Shown: positions 51,974-61,002, numbered from the stretch's first letter. The stretch: 64,000 nucleotides of DNA from JANMDU01 sp043777675 (GCA_043777675.1 JAYWHR010000072.1:22693-86692), one strand, 5' to 3'. Made by a program: numbers and translations. Notes: generated by a model from the sequence alone, not told the origin.

Positions 51974-54941
51974 GGGTACGTTCCTCACCTTCACTGAATA
52001 AATTGCTCACACACCGGCCACAAATAGTGGGGTGTGCGGGATGGCTGCCCACATCTTCCACATAATGCCAGCAGCGCTCGCATTTCGTGTGTTTTGAGGG
52101 ATGCGCCGAAATAGATATTGCGCTACCAGCTATTAATTCAATAGCGGATGTGATGAAGATGAACTTCACATCTTGCCCCAAACTCTTCAGTAGCGCGTAG
52201 TCATCAGCAGGTGCAGTCAGTTGCACTTCTGCCTGTAGCGAGCTGCCCACTTTGCCGTCTGCACGCAAGGCTTCAATCGCTTTATTGACCTCATCGCGGA
52301 TGGCGCGAATGCGGCTGTATTTGCCGATCAGCGCTTGATCTACAGCGTCAAACTTCCAATACGTCTCCGTGAAGATCGTGCCAGATTCGGATTTGCCAAA
52401 CAGCGTCCACGCCTCTTCCGATGTGAAGGACAGGAACGGGGCCATCCAGCGCAGCATCGCTTGTGTGATGTGCCAAAGCGCGGTTTGCGCGCTGCGGCGA
52501 GCGTGTGATTTCGCTGCTGTGGTGTAGAGCCGATCTTTCAGCACATCGAGATAAAAGCCGCCCAAATCTTCGCTGCAATACAGCTGTAATTTGCTTACGA
52601 CCGGGTGGAATTCATACACCTTGTAATGCGCCAAGATCTCGGCCTGCAACTGCGCAGCGCGTGCCACGGCATAGCGATCGACTTCAAGCAATTGATCCAA
52701 TGGCACGGCATCTTTTGCCGCATCAAAATCGCTCACATTGGCCAGCAAAAATTTCAGCGTGTTGCGGATGCGGCGATAGGTGTCCACCACGCGCGCTAAG
52801 ATTTTGTCGTCGATGCTCAAATCGCCAGAGTAATCCGTGCTCGCGGCCCAGAGGCGAATGATCTCTGCGCCCATCTTGTCGCTCACCTCCTGCGGAGCGA
52901 CGACGTTGCCCAAGCTCTTGCTCATCTTGCGGCCTTGGCCATCCACGGTGAAGCCGTGCGTGAGCAAGCCGCGATACGGGGCGCGGCCATACATCGCTGC
53001 AGCCGTTAAGAGCGAAGAGTGAAACCAGCCGCGATGCTGATCGTGGCCTTCTAGGTACAGATCAGCCTCTGGCCCTTCGTTGTGCGCATGCATAAAAGAG
53101 CCATCAGCATTTTTATCACCATGGCTGCCTTTGAGCACCGTGGTGTGCGTGGTGCCCGAATCAAACCACACTTCCAAAATATCGGTGCTCTTGGTGTATT
53201 GCTCAGGATGCTCCGCGCCGACTTTGGCGAAGATTTCCATAGTGGTGGCTTTACTCCAAGCCTCAATACCGCCGGCTTGCACTATCTCTGCGGCCAGATC
53301 AATCATCTCAACAGTTTTCGGATGGAGCACACCCGAATCCACATGGGTAAACAGCGGCAGCGGCACGCCCCATGAGCGTTGGCGCGAGATGCACCAATCT
53401 GGCCGACCGGCGATCATGTCGCGCAGGCGGGTTTTGCCGTTCTCGGGGTAGAAGCTGGTTTGCTCAATCGCATCGAGCGCGATTTCGCGCAGACTCTTCG
53501 GCGCTTTATCAGTGGTGAATACACCCGGGGCGCCCGTGCCCCCTTCGGTAGTCGCTTGATCCATGCGAATAAACCATTGCGAAGCCGCGCGGTAGATCAC
53601 CGGCGTTTTGTGGCGCCAGCAATGCGGGTAGCTGTGCGTGATGTCATGCGTTGCAAACAATCGATTGTTATCACGCAAGGTGTTGATGATCTCGGGGCAG
53701 GCCTTCCAAATGTTGAGACCGCCAAACAGCGGCAGCGCTTCTTCATAGCGGCCATTGCCCTGCACGGGATTCAAGATATCTTTGATCGTGATGCCATTGG
53801 CCACACAAGAATTAAAGTCATCTACGCCGTAGGCAGGCGAGGAATGCACGATGCCTGTACCGTCATCCGCCGTGGCGTAATCTGCTACGAAGATGGGCGA
53901 GAAGCGGTCGTAGCCGGGATGCACAGCGCTAAGAGGATGCTTGAAGTTGATTTTGTCTAAGCTCTTGCCAACAGCGGTGGCAACGATTTTTCCGGTGAGC
54001 TTATAGCGCTCTAAGCATTTCTCCACCAACGATTCGGCCAGCATGATCAGGCCGCGCTCGGTGTCCACTAGTGCATACGTGAGCTCAGGGTTCAAGTTCA
54101 TCGCTTGGTTGGCGGGAATCGTCCAAGCGGTGGTCGTCCAGATCACGGCGAAGGCTTCTTTGTCTAATTTTGGCAAGCCGAAAGCGGCGGCAAGCTTTTC
54201 AGGCTCAGCGCAAAGAAAGGCCACATCCAGCGTGGAAGATTTCTTATCTGCGTATTCGATCTCAAATTCAGCCAGCGATGAGCCGCAATCAAAACACCAA
54301 TACACCGGCTTCAAGCCGCGATACACAAAGCCGCGCTCCATGACGCGCTTGAAGGCGCGGATTTCATTGGCTTCCGTTTGAAAATCCATCGTGCGATAGG
54401 GGCGATCCCACTCACCCAAAACACCCAGGCGCTTGAAGTCTTTCATCTGGCCGGCAATTTGTTCAGTCGCAAATGCGCGGCACATAGCTTGGATATCAGC
54501 GCGGGACTGCAGGGAAGACGGGCCGCTCCCTAGGCCCTGCGCAGCCCCCTCGGGGGGCAGGATACCATCGGCAGACGTGGGGGTCAGTTTTTTGCCGTGG
54601 AGCTTTTCAATCGCGTTCTCAATCGGCAAACCGTGGCAATCCCAGCCGGGGATGTATTGCGCATCAAAGCCATCGAGTTGGCGCGCTTTGACGATCATGT
54701 CTTTCAAGATTTTGTTAACAGCGTGGCCGATATGAATGTTGCCATTCGCGTACGGTGGGCCATCATGCAAAATAAATTTCGGCTTGCCGACGCGCGAGGC
54801 GCGCAGCTTTTTGTAAATGCCTTTGTCGTCCCACTCTTTCGCCCAAGCCGGCTCGCGCTTAGGCAAATCGCCACGCATTGGAAACGGCGTGTCTGGGAGA
54901 TTGAGGGTTTTGCGGTAATCGGTGGTGGTGGATTCGGTCAT
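51966..54941 (-). CDS. ileS: Isoleucyl-tRNA synthetase
   Basis: 991 residues from the ATG at 54941 (MTESTTTDYRKTLNLPDTPF). Class I synthetase: HIGH box in PYANGNIHIGHAVNKILKD (~60), KMSKS in GRKMSKSLGNV (~627), CP1 editing domain, and C-terminal zinc cysteines CERCWHYVEDV...ICGRCVSNL. Two additions stand out. About 25 residues (~118-142, SADGILPPEGAAQGLGSGPS) come from a GC-rich palindromic repeat after KKLTPT. Another ~15 residues near 935-950 (IELIAGSAISISAHPS) come from a dispersed-repeat copy before the zinc module. Conserved motifs are intact. Confidence 0.96.
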   Translation of the reverse strand: MTESTTTDYRKTLNLPDTPFPMRGDLPKREPAWAKEWDDKGIYKKLRASRVGKPKFILHDGPPYANGNIHIGHAVNKILKDMIVKARQLDGFDAQYIPGWDCHGLPIENAIEKLHGKKLTPTSADGILPPEGAAQGLGSGPSSLQSRADIQAMCRAFATEQIAGQMKDFKRLGVLGEWDRPYRTMDFQTEANEIRAFKRVMERGFVYRGLKPVYWCFDCGSSLAEFEIEYADKKSSTLDVAFLCAEPEKLAAAFGLPKLDKEAFAVIWTTTAWTIPANQAMNLNPELTYALVDTERGLIMLAESLVEKCLERYKLTGKIVATAVGKSLDKINFKHPLSAVHPGYDRFSPIFVADYATADDGTGIVHSSPAYGVDDFNSCVANGITIKDILNPVQGNGRYEEALPLFGGLNIWKACPEIINTLRDNNRLFATHDITHSYPHCWRHKTPVIYRAASQWFIRMDQATTEGGTGAPGVFTTDKAPKSLREIALDAIEQTSFYPENGKTRLRDMIAGRPDWCISRQRSWGVPLPLFTHVDSGVLHPKTVEMIDLAAEIVQAGGIEAWSKATTMEIFAKVGAEHPEQYTKSTDILEVWFDSGTTHTTVLKGSHGDKNADGSFMHAHNEGPEADLYLEGHDQHRGWFHSSLLTAAAMYGRAPYRGLLTHGFTVDGQGRKMSKSLGNVVAPQEVSDKMGAEIIRLWAASTDYSGDLSIDDKILARVVDTYRRIRNTLKFLLANVSDFDAAKDAVPLDQLLEVDRYAVARAAQLQAEILAHYKVYEFHPVVSKLQLYCSEDLGGFYLDVLKDRLYTTAAKSHARRSAQTALWHITQAMLRWMAPFLSFTSEEAWTLFGKSESGTIFTETYWKFDAVDQALIGKYSRIRAIRDEVNKAIEALRADGKVGSSLQAEVQLTAPADDYALLKSLGQDVKFIFITSAIELIAGSAISISAHPSKHTKCERCWHYVEDVGSHPAHPTICGRCVSNLFSEGEERTHA
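52101..52152 (-). repeat. Dispersed repeat, copy 15 (inside ileS)
   Basis: On the minus strand, GCTATTGAATTAATAGCTGG followed by TAGCGCAATATCTATTTCGG. The 5' arm is well kept and the core is diverged. In frame. Confidence 0.6.
54512..54570. repeat. GC-rich palindromic insert inside ileS
   Basis: GGGAAGACGGGCCGCTCCCT, AGGCCCTGCGCAGCCCC and CTCGGGGGGCAGG contain short inverted repeats, for example CCCCCTCGGGGGG, and GC content far above the flanks. It encodes GILPPEGAAQGLGSGPS, which I do not recall in other IleRS proteins. Confidence 0.6.
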
Positions 54942-54962
54942 GATGAGCTGGAAGCGTATGGG

Positions 54963-55032
54963 AGAACGCAGAATACAAAAATGAATTTTTTCGCGGCTTT
55001 CGCGCAACTTTCGCGTCTTTCGCGTACCGGAT
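54963..55032. repeat. Long inverted repeat family, degenerate single arm
   Basis: CGCGCAACTTTCGCGTCTTT followed by CGCGTACCGG resembles the right arm of the hairpin family, but with no clear left arm. It lies between ribF and ileS. Confidence 0.45.
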
Positions 55033-55084
55033 GTTTGAATTCTTCAAATCAAACAGAGCCGAACGGAGCGGGGCAGCTGCCCCT

Positions 55085-56116
55085 TCAAATTCGGGTGTTG
55101 CTGGCGGGCGCAATCGCCGCAAAGTACGCGCGTGCCGCCACGACATCCCGGGCTATGCCTTCCGTCAAGGCATGCAGGCCGTCGTACTTCAATTCGTCGT
55201 GTAGTTTGTGCAGGAGTTCCACACGAATGATTTTACCGTAGCCATGCTCCTGGCCGAGAGCTTGTGGCCAGTCCAAGATATGCGTTTCTAGCAACACACG
55301 ACCGCCATTCACATCGTTCGCATCCAATGAAGGGCGAATGCCAAGATTCGCCACACCGATGAGTGGCTGCTCACTTAAACCATGCACACGAACGCAAAAA
55401 ATCCCGCTGGCAGCGCTGTTCCATGCGTGGGTTTTGGATGAAAAGCGCAGATTGAGCGTACGAAAACCGCCAGGCAGATCAGAATCTTTACCCAGCTCAC
55501 GCCCAAGTTTGCGGCCATGCACCACATGACCACTGATGCTGTACGGCCGGCCTAGCAGCTTGGCGGCATCTTCCATGCGTCCGTGCGCCAGTGCCTCGCG
55601 CACAGCAGAGCTAGAGACTCTCAATCCGTGCACTTCATAGCTTTGCATGCGCGCTACATCAAAGCCAAGCCGCTGCCCCTGCGCATCCAAGGTAGCGTAA
55701 TCGCCCGCGCGCTTTGCACCAAAGCGAAAATCGTCGCCCACCAGCACGTACTTCGCTTTGAGCCCTTTAACAAGCACTTCATCAATGAATGCTTGCGGCG
55801 AAAGGCTGGCGAGTTTCGCGTTAAAAGGCAAGATCACGGCTTGATCCACGCCGCAGCGCTCCAGCTCGGTGAGCTTGTCGCGCAGGGTAGCGATGCGGGC
55901 GGGAGCGAGCTCGGGCTTGCCTGCCAAAGCTGCAAAGTAATCGCGCGGATGCGGCTCAAAACTCAGCACACAGCTAGGCGCACCACGATGCGCAGCCTCC
56001 GAGCGCAGCAGCGCAATCATGGCCTGATGACCACGATGCACACCATCGAAATTGCCGATCGTGACTGCGCAAGAGTGCGCCATATGGGCATGGGCTAGGC
56101 CTCGGAACACTTTCAT
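55085..56116 (-). CDS. ribF: Bifunctional riboflavin kinase / FAD synthetase
   Basis: 343 residues. The FAD synthetase half has AVTIGNFDGVHRGHQAMI (~19-36) and LSFEPHPRDYF. The riboflavin-kinase half has LLGRPYSISGHVVHGRKLGR, then GVANLGIRPSLD and VELLHKLHDE. Makes FMN and FAD. It leads the ribF-ileS-lspA cluster, a conserved bacterial order. Confidence 0.95.
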   Translation of the reverse strand: MKVFRGLAHAHMAHSCAVTIGNFDGVHRGHQAMIALLRSEAAHRGAPSCVLSFEPHPRDYFAALAGKPELAPARIATLRDKLTELERCGVDQAVILPFNAKLASLSPQAFIDEVLVKGLKAKYVLVGDDFRFGAKRAGDYATLDAQGQRLGFDVARMQSYEVHGLRVSSSAVREALAHGRMEDAAKLLGRPYSISGHVVHGRKLGRELGKDSDLPGGFRTLNLRFSSKTHAWNSAASGIFCVRVHGLSEQPLIGVANLGIRPSLDANDVNGGRVLLETHILDWPQALGQEHGYGKIIRVELLHKLHDELKYDGLHALTEGIARDVVAARAYFAAIAPASNTRI

Positions 56117-56148
56117 AGCCAGCAGTTCAATCCTTGGTTTTCTCTATG

Positions 56149-56209
56149 ATTTTGATAGCGCTTCGCGCATATTCCATGCCGGCCAGTGAGGGTTTTCGGT
56201 CATAAAAGA
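56149..56209 (+). repeat. Dispersed repeat, copy 16 (intergenic)
   Basis: GATAGCGCTTCGCGCATATT followed by CCATGCCGGCCAGTGAGGG and TTTTCGG. It lies between ribF and the HNH gene. Confidence 0.8.
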
Positions 56210-56288
56210 TACACGTTTATGCTGTATATTGTGTCTTAAGACGGATTGAGTGCTTTTTCTAGCTAGGTTTTACCACTGGAGGTGCGTT

Positions 56289-56855
56289 TTGAAGGTCTTG
56301 AAGTTATCAGCGCAAGGCTTGCCCCAAAGCTGGATCAGCATGGAGCAAGCGGTGATCCATTACGCCTCCGATGAGGTGCGTTGGGAAGTGGGCGAGCGCG
56401 TGGCCACATTTCGCGGCGGGCACAACGCGATCACCGGTGAGCAAAGCATCATCCACATTTCTTCCATCGTCGGCACCAAAGGCGTGCCCAGCATCAACCC
56501 CTTCGATCTGCGCCCCGGCCTCACCAATAGCAAACTCTTCGTGCGTGACCGCAACATTTGCGCTTACTGCGGTATCGATTGCAGCGGCCACAGGGAAGAC
56601 CAACTCACCCGCGAACACATCATCCCGTATGCCCAAGGCGGTGTGGATGGTTGGATGAATGTCGTCACCGCTTGCAAAAACTGCAACCACCGCAAGGCCG
56701 CCCGCACGCCAGAGCAAGCGCATATGCCGCTGCTCTACACACCCTATGTGCCCAGCCTGTGGGAAGATTTTATTTTGCGCAACCGCAGAATTTTGACCGA
56801 TCAGATGGAATTTCTGATGGCGCATTTACCGAAGACTTCGCGCTTGTACGCTTGA
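56289..56855 (+). CDS. HNH endonuclease family protein
   Basis: 188 residues from a TTG at 56289, supported by GGAGG seven bases upstream; the longer frame begins in untranslated-looking sequence. The HNH module is NICAYCGIDCS, LTREHIIPYAQGGVDGWMNV and TACKNCNHRKAARTPEQA (~88-140), with two CxxC zinc pairs and the His-Asn-His set. The flanking domain SISSIVGTKGVPSINPF-like region is typical of the stand-alone, widely conserved chromosomal HNH proteins. Role unknown; no partner gene indicates defence or a mobile element. Confidence 0.88.
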   Translation: MKVLKLSAQGLPQSWISMEQAVIHYASDEVRWEVGERVATFRGGHNAITGEQSIIHISSIVGTKGVPSINPFDLRPGLTNSKLFVRDRNICAYCGIDCSGHREDQLTREHIIPYAQGGVDGWMNVVTACKNCNHRKAARTPEQAHMPLLYTPYVPSLWEDFILRNRRILTDQMEFLMAHLPKTSRLYA

Positions 56856-56880
56856 GTCGAGATAGTCTAAAAAGAGATAC

Positions 56881-56907
56881 AAAACGCCCCATGTATGGGG
56901 CGTTTTG
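56881..56907. terminator. Bidirectional terminator
   Basis: AAAACGCCCC ATGTAT GGGGCGTTTT is a perfect stem between the convergent HNH and lipase-like genes. Confidence 0.9.
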
Positions 56908-56911
56908 CATT

Positions 56912-58306
56912 TCAGTCGTGCAATTCGAGCAAACTTACTCGCCCTTGCGCCGCAGGCCAAGTACGGCCAACGAGTTTTTGGCCATTGAATTCTGCGCTGA
57001 CACTGCGCTGGGCTGAGCCAGCGGGCAGCTTGATTTTGGAGGCCGCTAGGCCTGCGCCTACACCTTTAGCGATACCGGGAGGTGGCGTGATGCCGTCAAA
57101 GCTCAAGGTGTCGCGATCGGCATCAAAGTACCCGCGTGGGCGGGTGAAATTGACGATGCTGCCGGTGTCTTTGTCGGCATCGGCGATTCTTTCAGCTCTC
57201 AGATGTAGAACAGAGCTGCTGCGTGGGAAAGCGCTGCGGTACATGTGCAATGTGGCATAGCCAGCAGCTGAAATCACGAATTCGTAGCTTGCGCCGGGTT
57301 TGGCGGCGAATGGGCCCCACTGGCCATCAGCGAGCGAGGTTTGGCTGTGGACGGCTTGGCCAGCACGCTCGCCAGTGGCGGTGGTTTCAAAAATTTCTAC
57401 CTTGGCAGCGTTGACGGGCAGATTGTTCACGAAGCCGCCGCTGGATGGGTTATTGCTGTCAAGCCCTAAGCCCGTGACGCGGCCATTGAGCATGATGCTT
57501 TGCTCTGACGTGAAGCCTGTGGTGACCGGGGCAGTGCCAGTGATGAAGCGGTAGGCGGCTTCAAAGGCGGCAGGGCTGTAGGAGGTTTCGCGGTGATCGA
57601 TGCGAGGGATCACGACGTTGGTTGCGCCCTTGAGTTCAGGCCCAGCGAAGGTCACAAAGGTGGGCGTGCCTTTTTGGCCGATCCACAGGCCATCGGGTTG
57701 GGCGAATTTGTCGTTTTTATCTGAGCGAATCGTCATCCATTTCACGGGGCCGGTGACTTCATCGCCAGCGGCGTTCTTAGGTGCATTGAGCCCTTTGAGG
57801 AAAGGCCCTGTGCCAGAGAATTCATTGGCTTCACGAAAGCCGGGAATCGCCCATACGCCGTGATTGGGCGTACCGCCCAAAATCGCGTGGCTCACTTTTG
57901 CTGCGCCGCCGCCGTTTTGAATATAGTTGCGCACCGCATTACCGCCGCGCGAATTGGCCATGAGCACCACTTGCTTTGCACCTGTGGCGGCGAGCACTTT
58001 ATCGACTTCTGCACTCAAGTAAGCCATATGCTCAGCAGTGGATGTGCGCCCCGGTTGGGGCTTGCTGTCGTCATCTCTGGACGAGGGATACGGCACTTCA
58101 ATCGCATACAAACGATCGCGCGGCCAACCGTTAGATTCAAAACGCCAGAGTGTTGTCATCCACAGCGCAGCAGTGTCGCCATTGCCGTGGACGAAGACGA
58201 TCGGCGGCGCATCCGCGCGAGTAACGCCCAAGTTTGCACAGGCAGCAAGTGCCAAAGCGGCGGCTGCAGCCGCTCCTTGAAGTAGATAGCGGCGTAGCAA
58301 TTTCAT
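56912..58306 (-). CDS. Alpha/beta-hydrolase lipoprotein (lipase-like)
   Basis: 464 residues. A lipoprotein or Sec signal (LLQGAAAAAALALAACANLG; lipobox LAAC near 23) precedes an alpha/beta-hydrolase domain: IVFVHGNGDTAALW (oxyanion region), and the nucleophile elbow VVLMANSRGGNAVRNY (Ser ~119, Ala replacing the usual Gly before Asn-Ser). His in IPRIDHRETSYS (~229) may complete the triad. The last ~180 residues (from ~270) are beta-rich and of unknown type. Located in the envelope; possibly acts on extracellular esters or polymers. Confidence 0.75.
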   Translation of the reverse strand: MKLLRRYLLQGAAAAAALALAACANLGVTRADAPPIVFVHGNGDTAALWMTTLWRFESNGWPRDRLYAIEVPYPSSRDDDSKPQPGRTSTAEHMAYLSAEVDKVLAATGAKQVVLMANSRGGNAVRNYIQNGGGAAKVSHAILGGTPNHGVWAIPGFREANEFSGTGPFLKGLNAPKNAAGDEVTGPVKWMTIRSDKNDKFAQPDGLWIGQKGTPTFVTFAGPELKGATNVVIPRIDHRETSYSPAAFEAAYRFITGTAPVTTGFTSEQSIMLNGRVTGLGLDSNNPSSGGFVNNLPVNAAKVEIFETTATGERAGQAVHSQTSLADGQWGPFAAKPGASYEFVISAAGYATLHMYRSAFPRSSSVLHLRAERIADADKDTGSIVNFTRPRGYFDADRDTLSFDGITPPPGIAKGVGAGLAASKIKLPAGSAQRSVSAEFNGQKLVGRTWPAAQGRVSLLELHD

Positions 58307-58324
58307 GATTGGCTTTCTTGAGGT

Positions 58325-59455
58325 TTAGGCAAACACACCAGCGGTATCTTGCATGCGATGCGATACTTCGCCCAAATGATGCAACGTGTCGCCGAAGCTC
58401 AGCTCCAACTGGGTGAGTGTCTTGAAATAATGACTCACGATGTATTCATCTGTGACGCCGATACCGCCATGAAGCTGCACAGCTTGCTGCCCCACAAAGC
58501 GCATGCTGTTGCCCAATTGCACTTTGGCTTGGCTCGCTGCGCGGCTGCGCTCAGGCGCGGGGCTGCCTAGCTTCATGTTGACGAAGTAGCTCATCGAGCG
58601 CGCCAATTCGAGCTGCATCTTCACATCGGCGATGCGATGGCGCAATGCTTGAAAAGTCGAGAGCGTGGCGTTGAATTGCTTGCGCGTGTTCATGTAGTCC
58701 GCTGTCACCGCAATGGTTTTGTCCATCACACCCACGGCGTAGGCGCAGGTGTTCGCAATGCCGCAATCGGTGGCTAGCTGCAAGGCTGCTGCGCCGTCTG
58801 TGGTGATGAGCTGGGCGGGTGCATTGGCGAGTGTCAGGTCGGCAGCGCGCGAGCCGTCTTGGCAGCCATAACCACGCGTAGATACACCGCGGGTGCTCAC
58901 GCCGCTGGCCGTGCGCTCCACGAGGAAGAGCGCCAGAGAGCCATCGAGCATCGCGGGCACGAGATAAGCATCTGCATGATCGCCCACAGACACTACGTTT
59001 TTGATAGCACTCAGCGCATATTCCTTGCCGGCTACTGCCGCAATAGCCTCACATTTTTCAGTGGAATAGCGTGCTTTACGCTCTTGTGTAGCGAGCACAA
59101 TGATTTTTTCACCGCTCGCCATTTGCGGCAGCCAAGTTTGCTTGAGCGCCTCGGGTGCGAAATTCTCAATCAACACGCCGCAGATGATGTTTTGTGCGAG
59201 GGGTTCAAGCGCGATACCACGCCCGAGTTCCTCCATCACGATCATGGTCTCAATCGGCCCCATACCCATTCCACCGTATGTATCGTTGATGCACAGGCCG
59301 CAGAGGCCGAGTTCGGCGAGTGAGGTGTATGCAGCGCGATCAAAGCCGCCATGGGCGACGATGTTTTTGCGATGCTCGAAGGTATAAACCTTATCGATAT
59401 ACCGGCGTACCGCGTCGCGCAATTGTTCGTGATCTTCAGTAAATTCAAAATCCAT
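58325..59455 (-). CDS. Acyl-CoA dehydrogenase (PimD-like small subunit)
   Basis: 376 residues. N-terminal helical domain (FEFTEDHEQLRDAVRRYIDK), GGMGMGPIETMIVMEELGRG, VLATQERKARY, and C-terminal QLHGGIGVTDEYIVSHYFK. The QLHGGIG.T motif is typical of FAD acyl-CoA dehydrogenases. Its pairing with a second dehydrogenase gene 200 bp upstream resembles the PimC/PimD type, which form a mixed enzyme acting on dicarboxyl or other acyl-CoAs. Residues near 133-155 (IAAVAGKEYALSAIKNV) derive from a dispersed repeat read on its reverse strand. Confidence 0.88.
   Translation of the reverse strand: MDFEFTEDHEQLRDAVRRYIDKVYTFEHRKNIVAHGGFDRAAYTSLAELGLCGLCINDTYGGMGMGPIETMIVMEELGRGIALEPLAQNIICGVLIENFAPEALKQTWLPQMASGEKIIVLATQERKARYSTEKCEAIAAVAGKEYALSAIKNVVSVGDHADAYLVPAMLDGSLALFLVERTASGVSTRGVSTRGYGCQDGSRAADLTLANAPAQLITTDGAAALQLATDCGIANTCAYAVGVMDKTIAVTADYMNTRKQFNATLSTFQALRHRIADVKMQLELARSMSYFVNMKLGSPAPERSRAASQAKVQLGNSMRFVGQQAVQLHGGIGVTDEYIVSHYFKTLTQLELSFGDTLHHLGEVSHRMQDTAGVFA
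58997..59058 (+). repeat. Dispersed repeat, copy 17 (inside acyl-CoA dehydrogenase, antisense)
   Basis: GATAGCACTCAGCGCATATT followed by CCTTGCCGGCTACTGCCGC. It is opposite to the coding strand, with no stop created. Confidence 0.85.
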
Positions 59456-59489
59456 GATGTGTGCTCGTTAAAGAGAGAAAAGACAAATA

Positions 59490-59639
59490 CCGGACGCAGA
59501 AGACGCAAAGGTTACGCAAAAGACGCAAAAAAAGAAAAAAGAAAAAACCTTAAAGAAATGTACAGATGCGAATGGACTCAAGCTGCATTTCTCTTTTTGG
59601 TATTCCTTCTGCGTAAGCTTTGCGTCTTCTGCGTCCGGC
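59490..59639. repeat. Long inverted repeat (hairpin family), copy 4
   Basis: Left arm CCGGACGCAGAAGACGCAAA with GGTTACGCAAAAGACGC; right arm TTGGTATTCCTTCTGCGTAA, then GCTTTGCGTCTTCTGCGTCC. It lies between the two acyl-CoA dehydrogenase genes, inside a probable operon. Confidence 0.88.
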
Positions 59640-59655
59640 TGTTGGTGTTAAAAAT

Positions 59656-60849
59656 TTAACCCAACACAACCTGAGAAACGATGTTGCGCTGTACTTCATT
59701 GCTGCCGCCGTAGATCGTCGTTTTTCGCATGTTGAAATACGTGCCAGCCAGCGGGGCGCAGTGCACTGCTGATCCGGGGTAGTCGCCTTGCCAGCCAGCT
59801 TCCATCGCTTCATCGATCAGAGGCACGGCGTATGGCCCGGCGGCGAGCATCATGAGCTCGGCATAGCGTTGCTGAATTTCGCTACCGCGAATTTTCAAAA
59901 GGCCAGCGATGTCGAGCGATTGCTTGCCAGACTTCTCTGCCGACAACACTCGCAGCACCATCATCTCCAGCGCCACGATATCGACTTCAAGTAGAGCAAT
60001 TTGATCGCGGAAGCGGGTGTCTTCATACACGCCTTCTTGTTTGGCAATGCGCTTTAAGCGCTCTAACTCACGCTTGGCGCGGTTCACATCGGCGATGTTG
60101 GTGCGCTCATGAGCCAGCAAGTATTTTGCATACGTCCAGCCTTTGTTTTCTTCGCCAACGAGGTTCTCAACGGGCACTTTCACGTTATCGAACCAGACTT
60201 CATTGACTTCGCATTCGCCATCGAGCAGCTTAATCGGGCGCACGCTCACGCCGGGCGTTTTCATATCAATCAGCAAAAAGGAAATGCCGGTTTGTGGTTT
60301 TCCATCTGAGCTGGTGCGCACGAGGCAAAAGATCCAATCGCCGTATTGGCCGAGCGTCGTCCAGGTTTTTTGGCCGTTGACGATGTAATGATCTCCAGAA
60401 GCGTCAATGATTCGCTCCGCCTTGCATTTGAGCGAGGCCAAATCTGAGCCCGCGCCCGGCTCGCTGTAGCCTTGGCTCCACCATACCTCCCCGCTGCCGA
60501 TGCCGGGCAAATGCCGCTTTTGCTGTTCGGGCGAGCCAAAAGCCATGATCACGGGTGCAACCATCACCGGGCCAAACGGAATGATGCGCGGCGCACCAGC
60601 CAACGCGCACTCTTCTTCAAACAAATGCTTTTGCACCGCGTTCCAGCCTGGGCCGCCGAATTCTTTCGGCCATCCGTGGCCCAGCCAGCCTTTTTTACCC
60701 AAAATCTTGGCCCAGCGCTGCATGTCGTCACGGGTTTGGCGCAGCGCGTTGCGCACCTTGTGCTGAATGTCTGCGGGCAGGTTGGCATGAACCCAGGCAC
60801 GGATGTCTTCGCGAAAAGCCTGCTCTTCAAGGGTAAAAGCTAAATCCAT
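59656..60849 (-). CDS. Acyl-CoA dehydrogenase (PimC-like large subunit)
   Basis: 397 residues from the ATG at 60849, with CGGAG upstream. Seen: GWLGHGWPKEFGGPGWNAVQ (~60), WWSQGYSEPGAGSDLASL (FAD/substrate region), VNGQKTWTTLGQYGDWIFCL, and the C-terminal IYGGSNEVQRNIVSQVVLG. Oxidises an acyl-CoA to the 2-enoyl-CoA; probably acts as a heteromer with the next gene's product. Separated from it by a long hairpin. Confidence 0.9.
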   Translation of the reverse strand: MDLAFTLEEQAFREDIRAWVHANLPADIQHKVRNALRQTRDDMQRWAKILGKKGWLGHGWPKEFGGPGWNAVQKHLFEEECALAGAPRIIPFGPVMVAPVIMAFGSPEQQKRHLPGIGSGEVWWSQGYSEPGAGSDLASLKCKAERIIDASGDHYIVNGQKTWTTLGQYGDWIFCLVRTSSDGKPQTGISFLLIDMKTPGVSVRPIKLLDGECEVNEVWFDNVKVPVENLVGEENKGWTYAKYLLAHERTNIADVNRAKRELERLKRIAKQEGVYEDTRFRDQIALLEVDIVALEMMVLRVLSAEKSGKQSLDIAGLLKIRGSEIQQRYAELMMLAAGPYAVPLIDEAMEAGWQGDYPGSAVHCAPLAGTYFNMRKTTIYGGSNEVQRNIVSQVVLG

Positions 60850-61002
60850 GGGAGTCTCCGAACTGGAACAACGCAAAAATGTGCTCGATATTCACTAAGC
60901 CAGTTTTTAGCACGGATGTACGCTTCCAATTGTCAAGACCGGGACTGTTGAAGTGTTGACATTGGCCGGCCAGGGCTTAACGCATTGCTGCGGGAGCACG
61001 AT

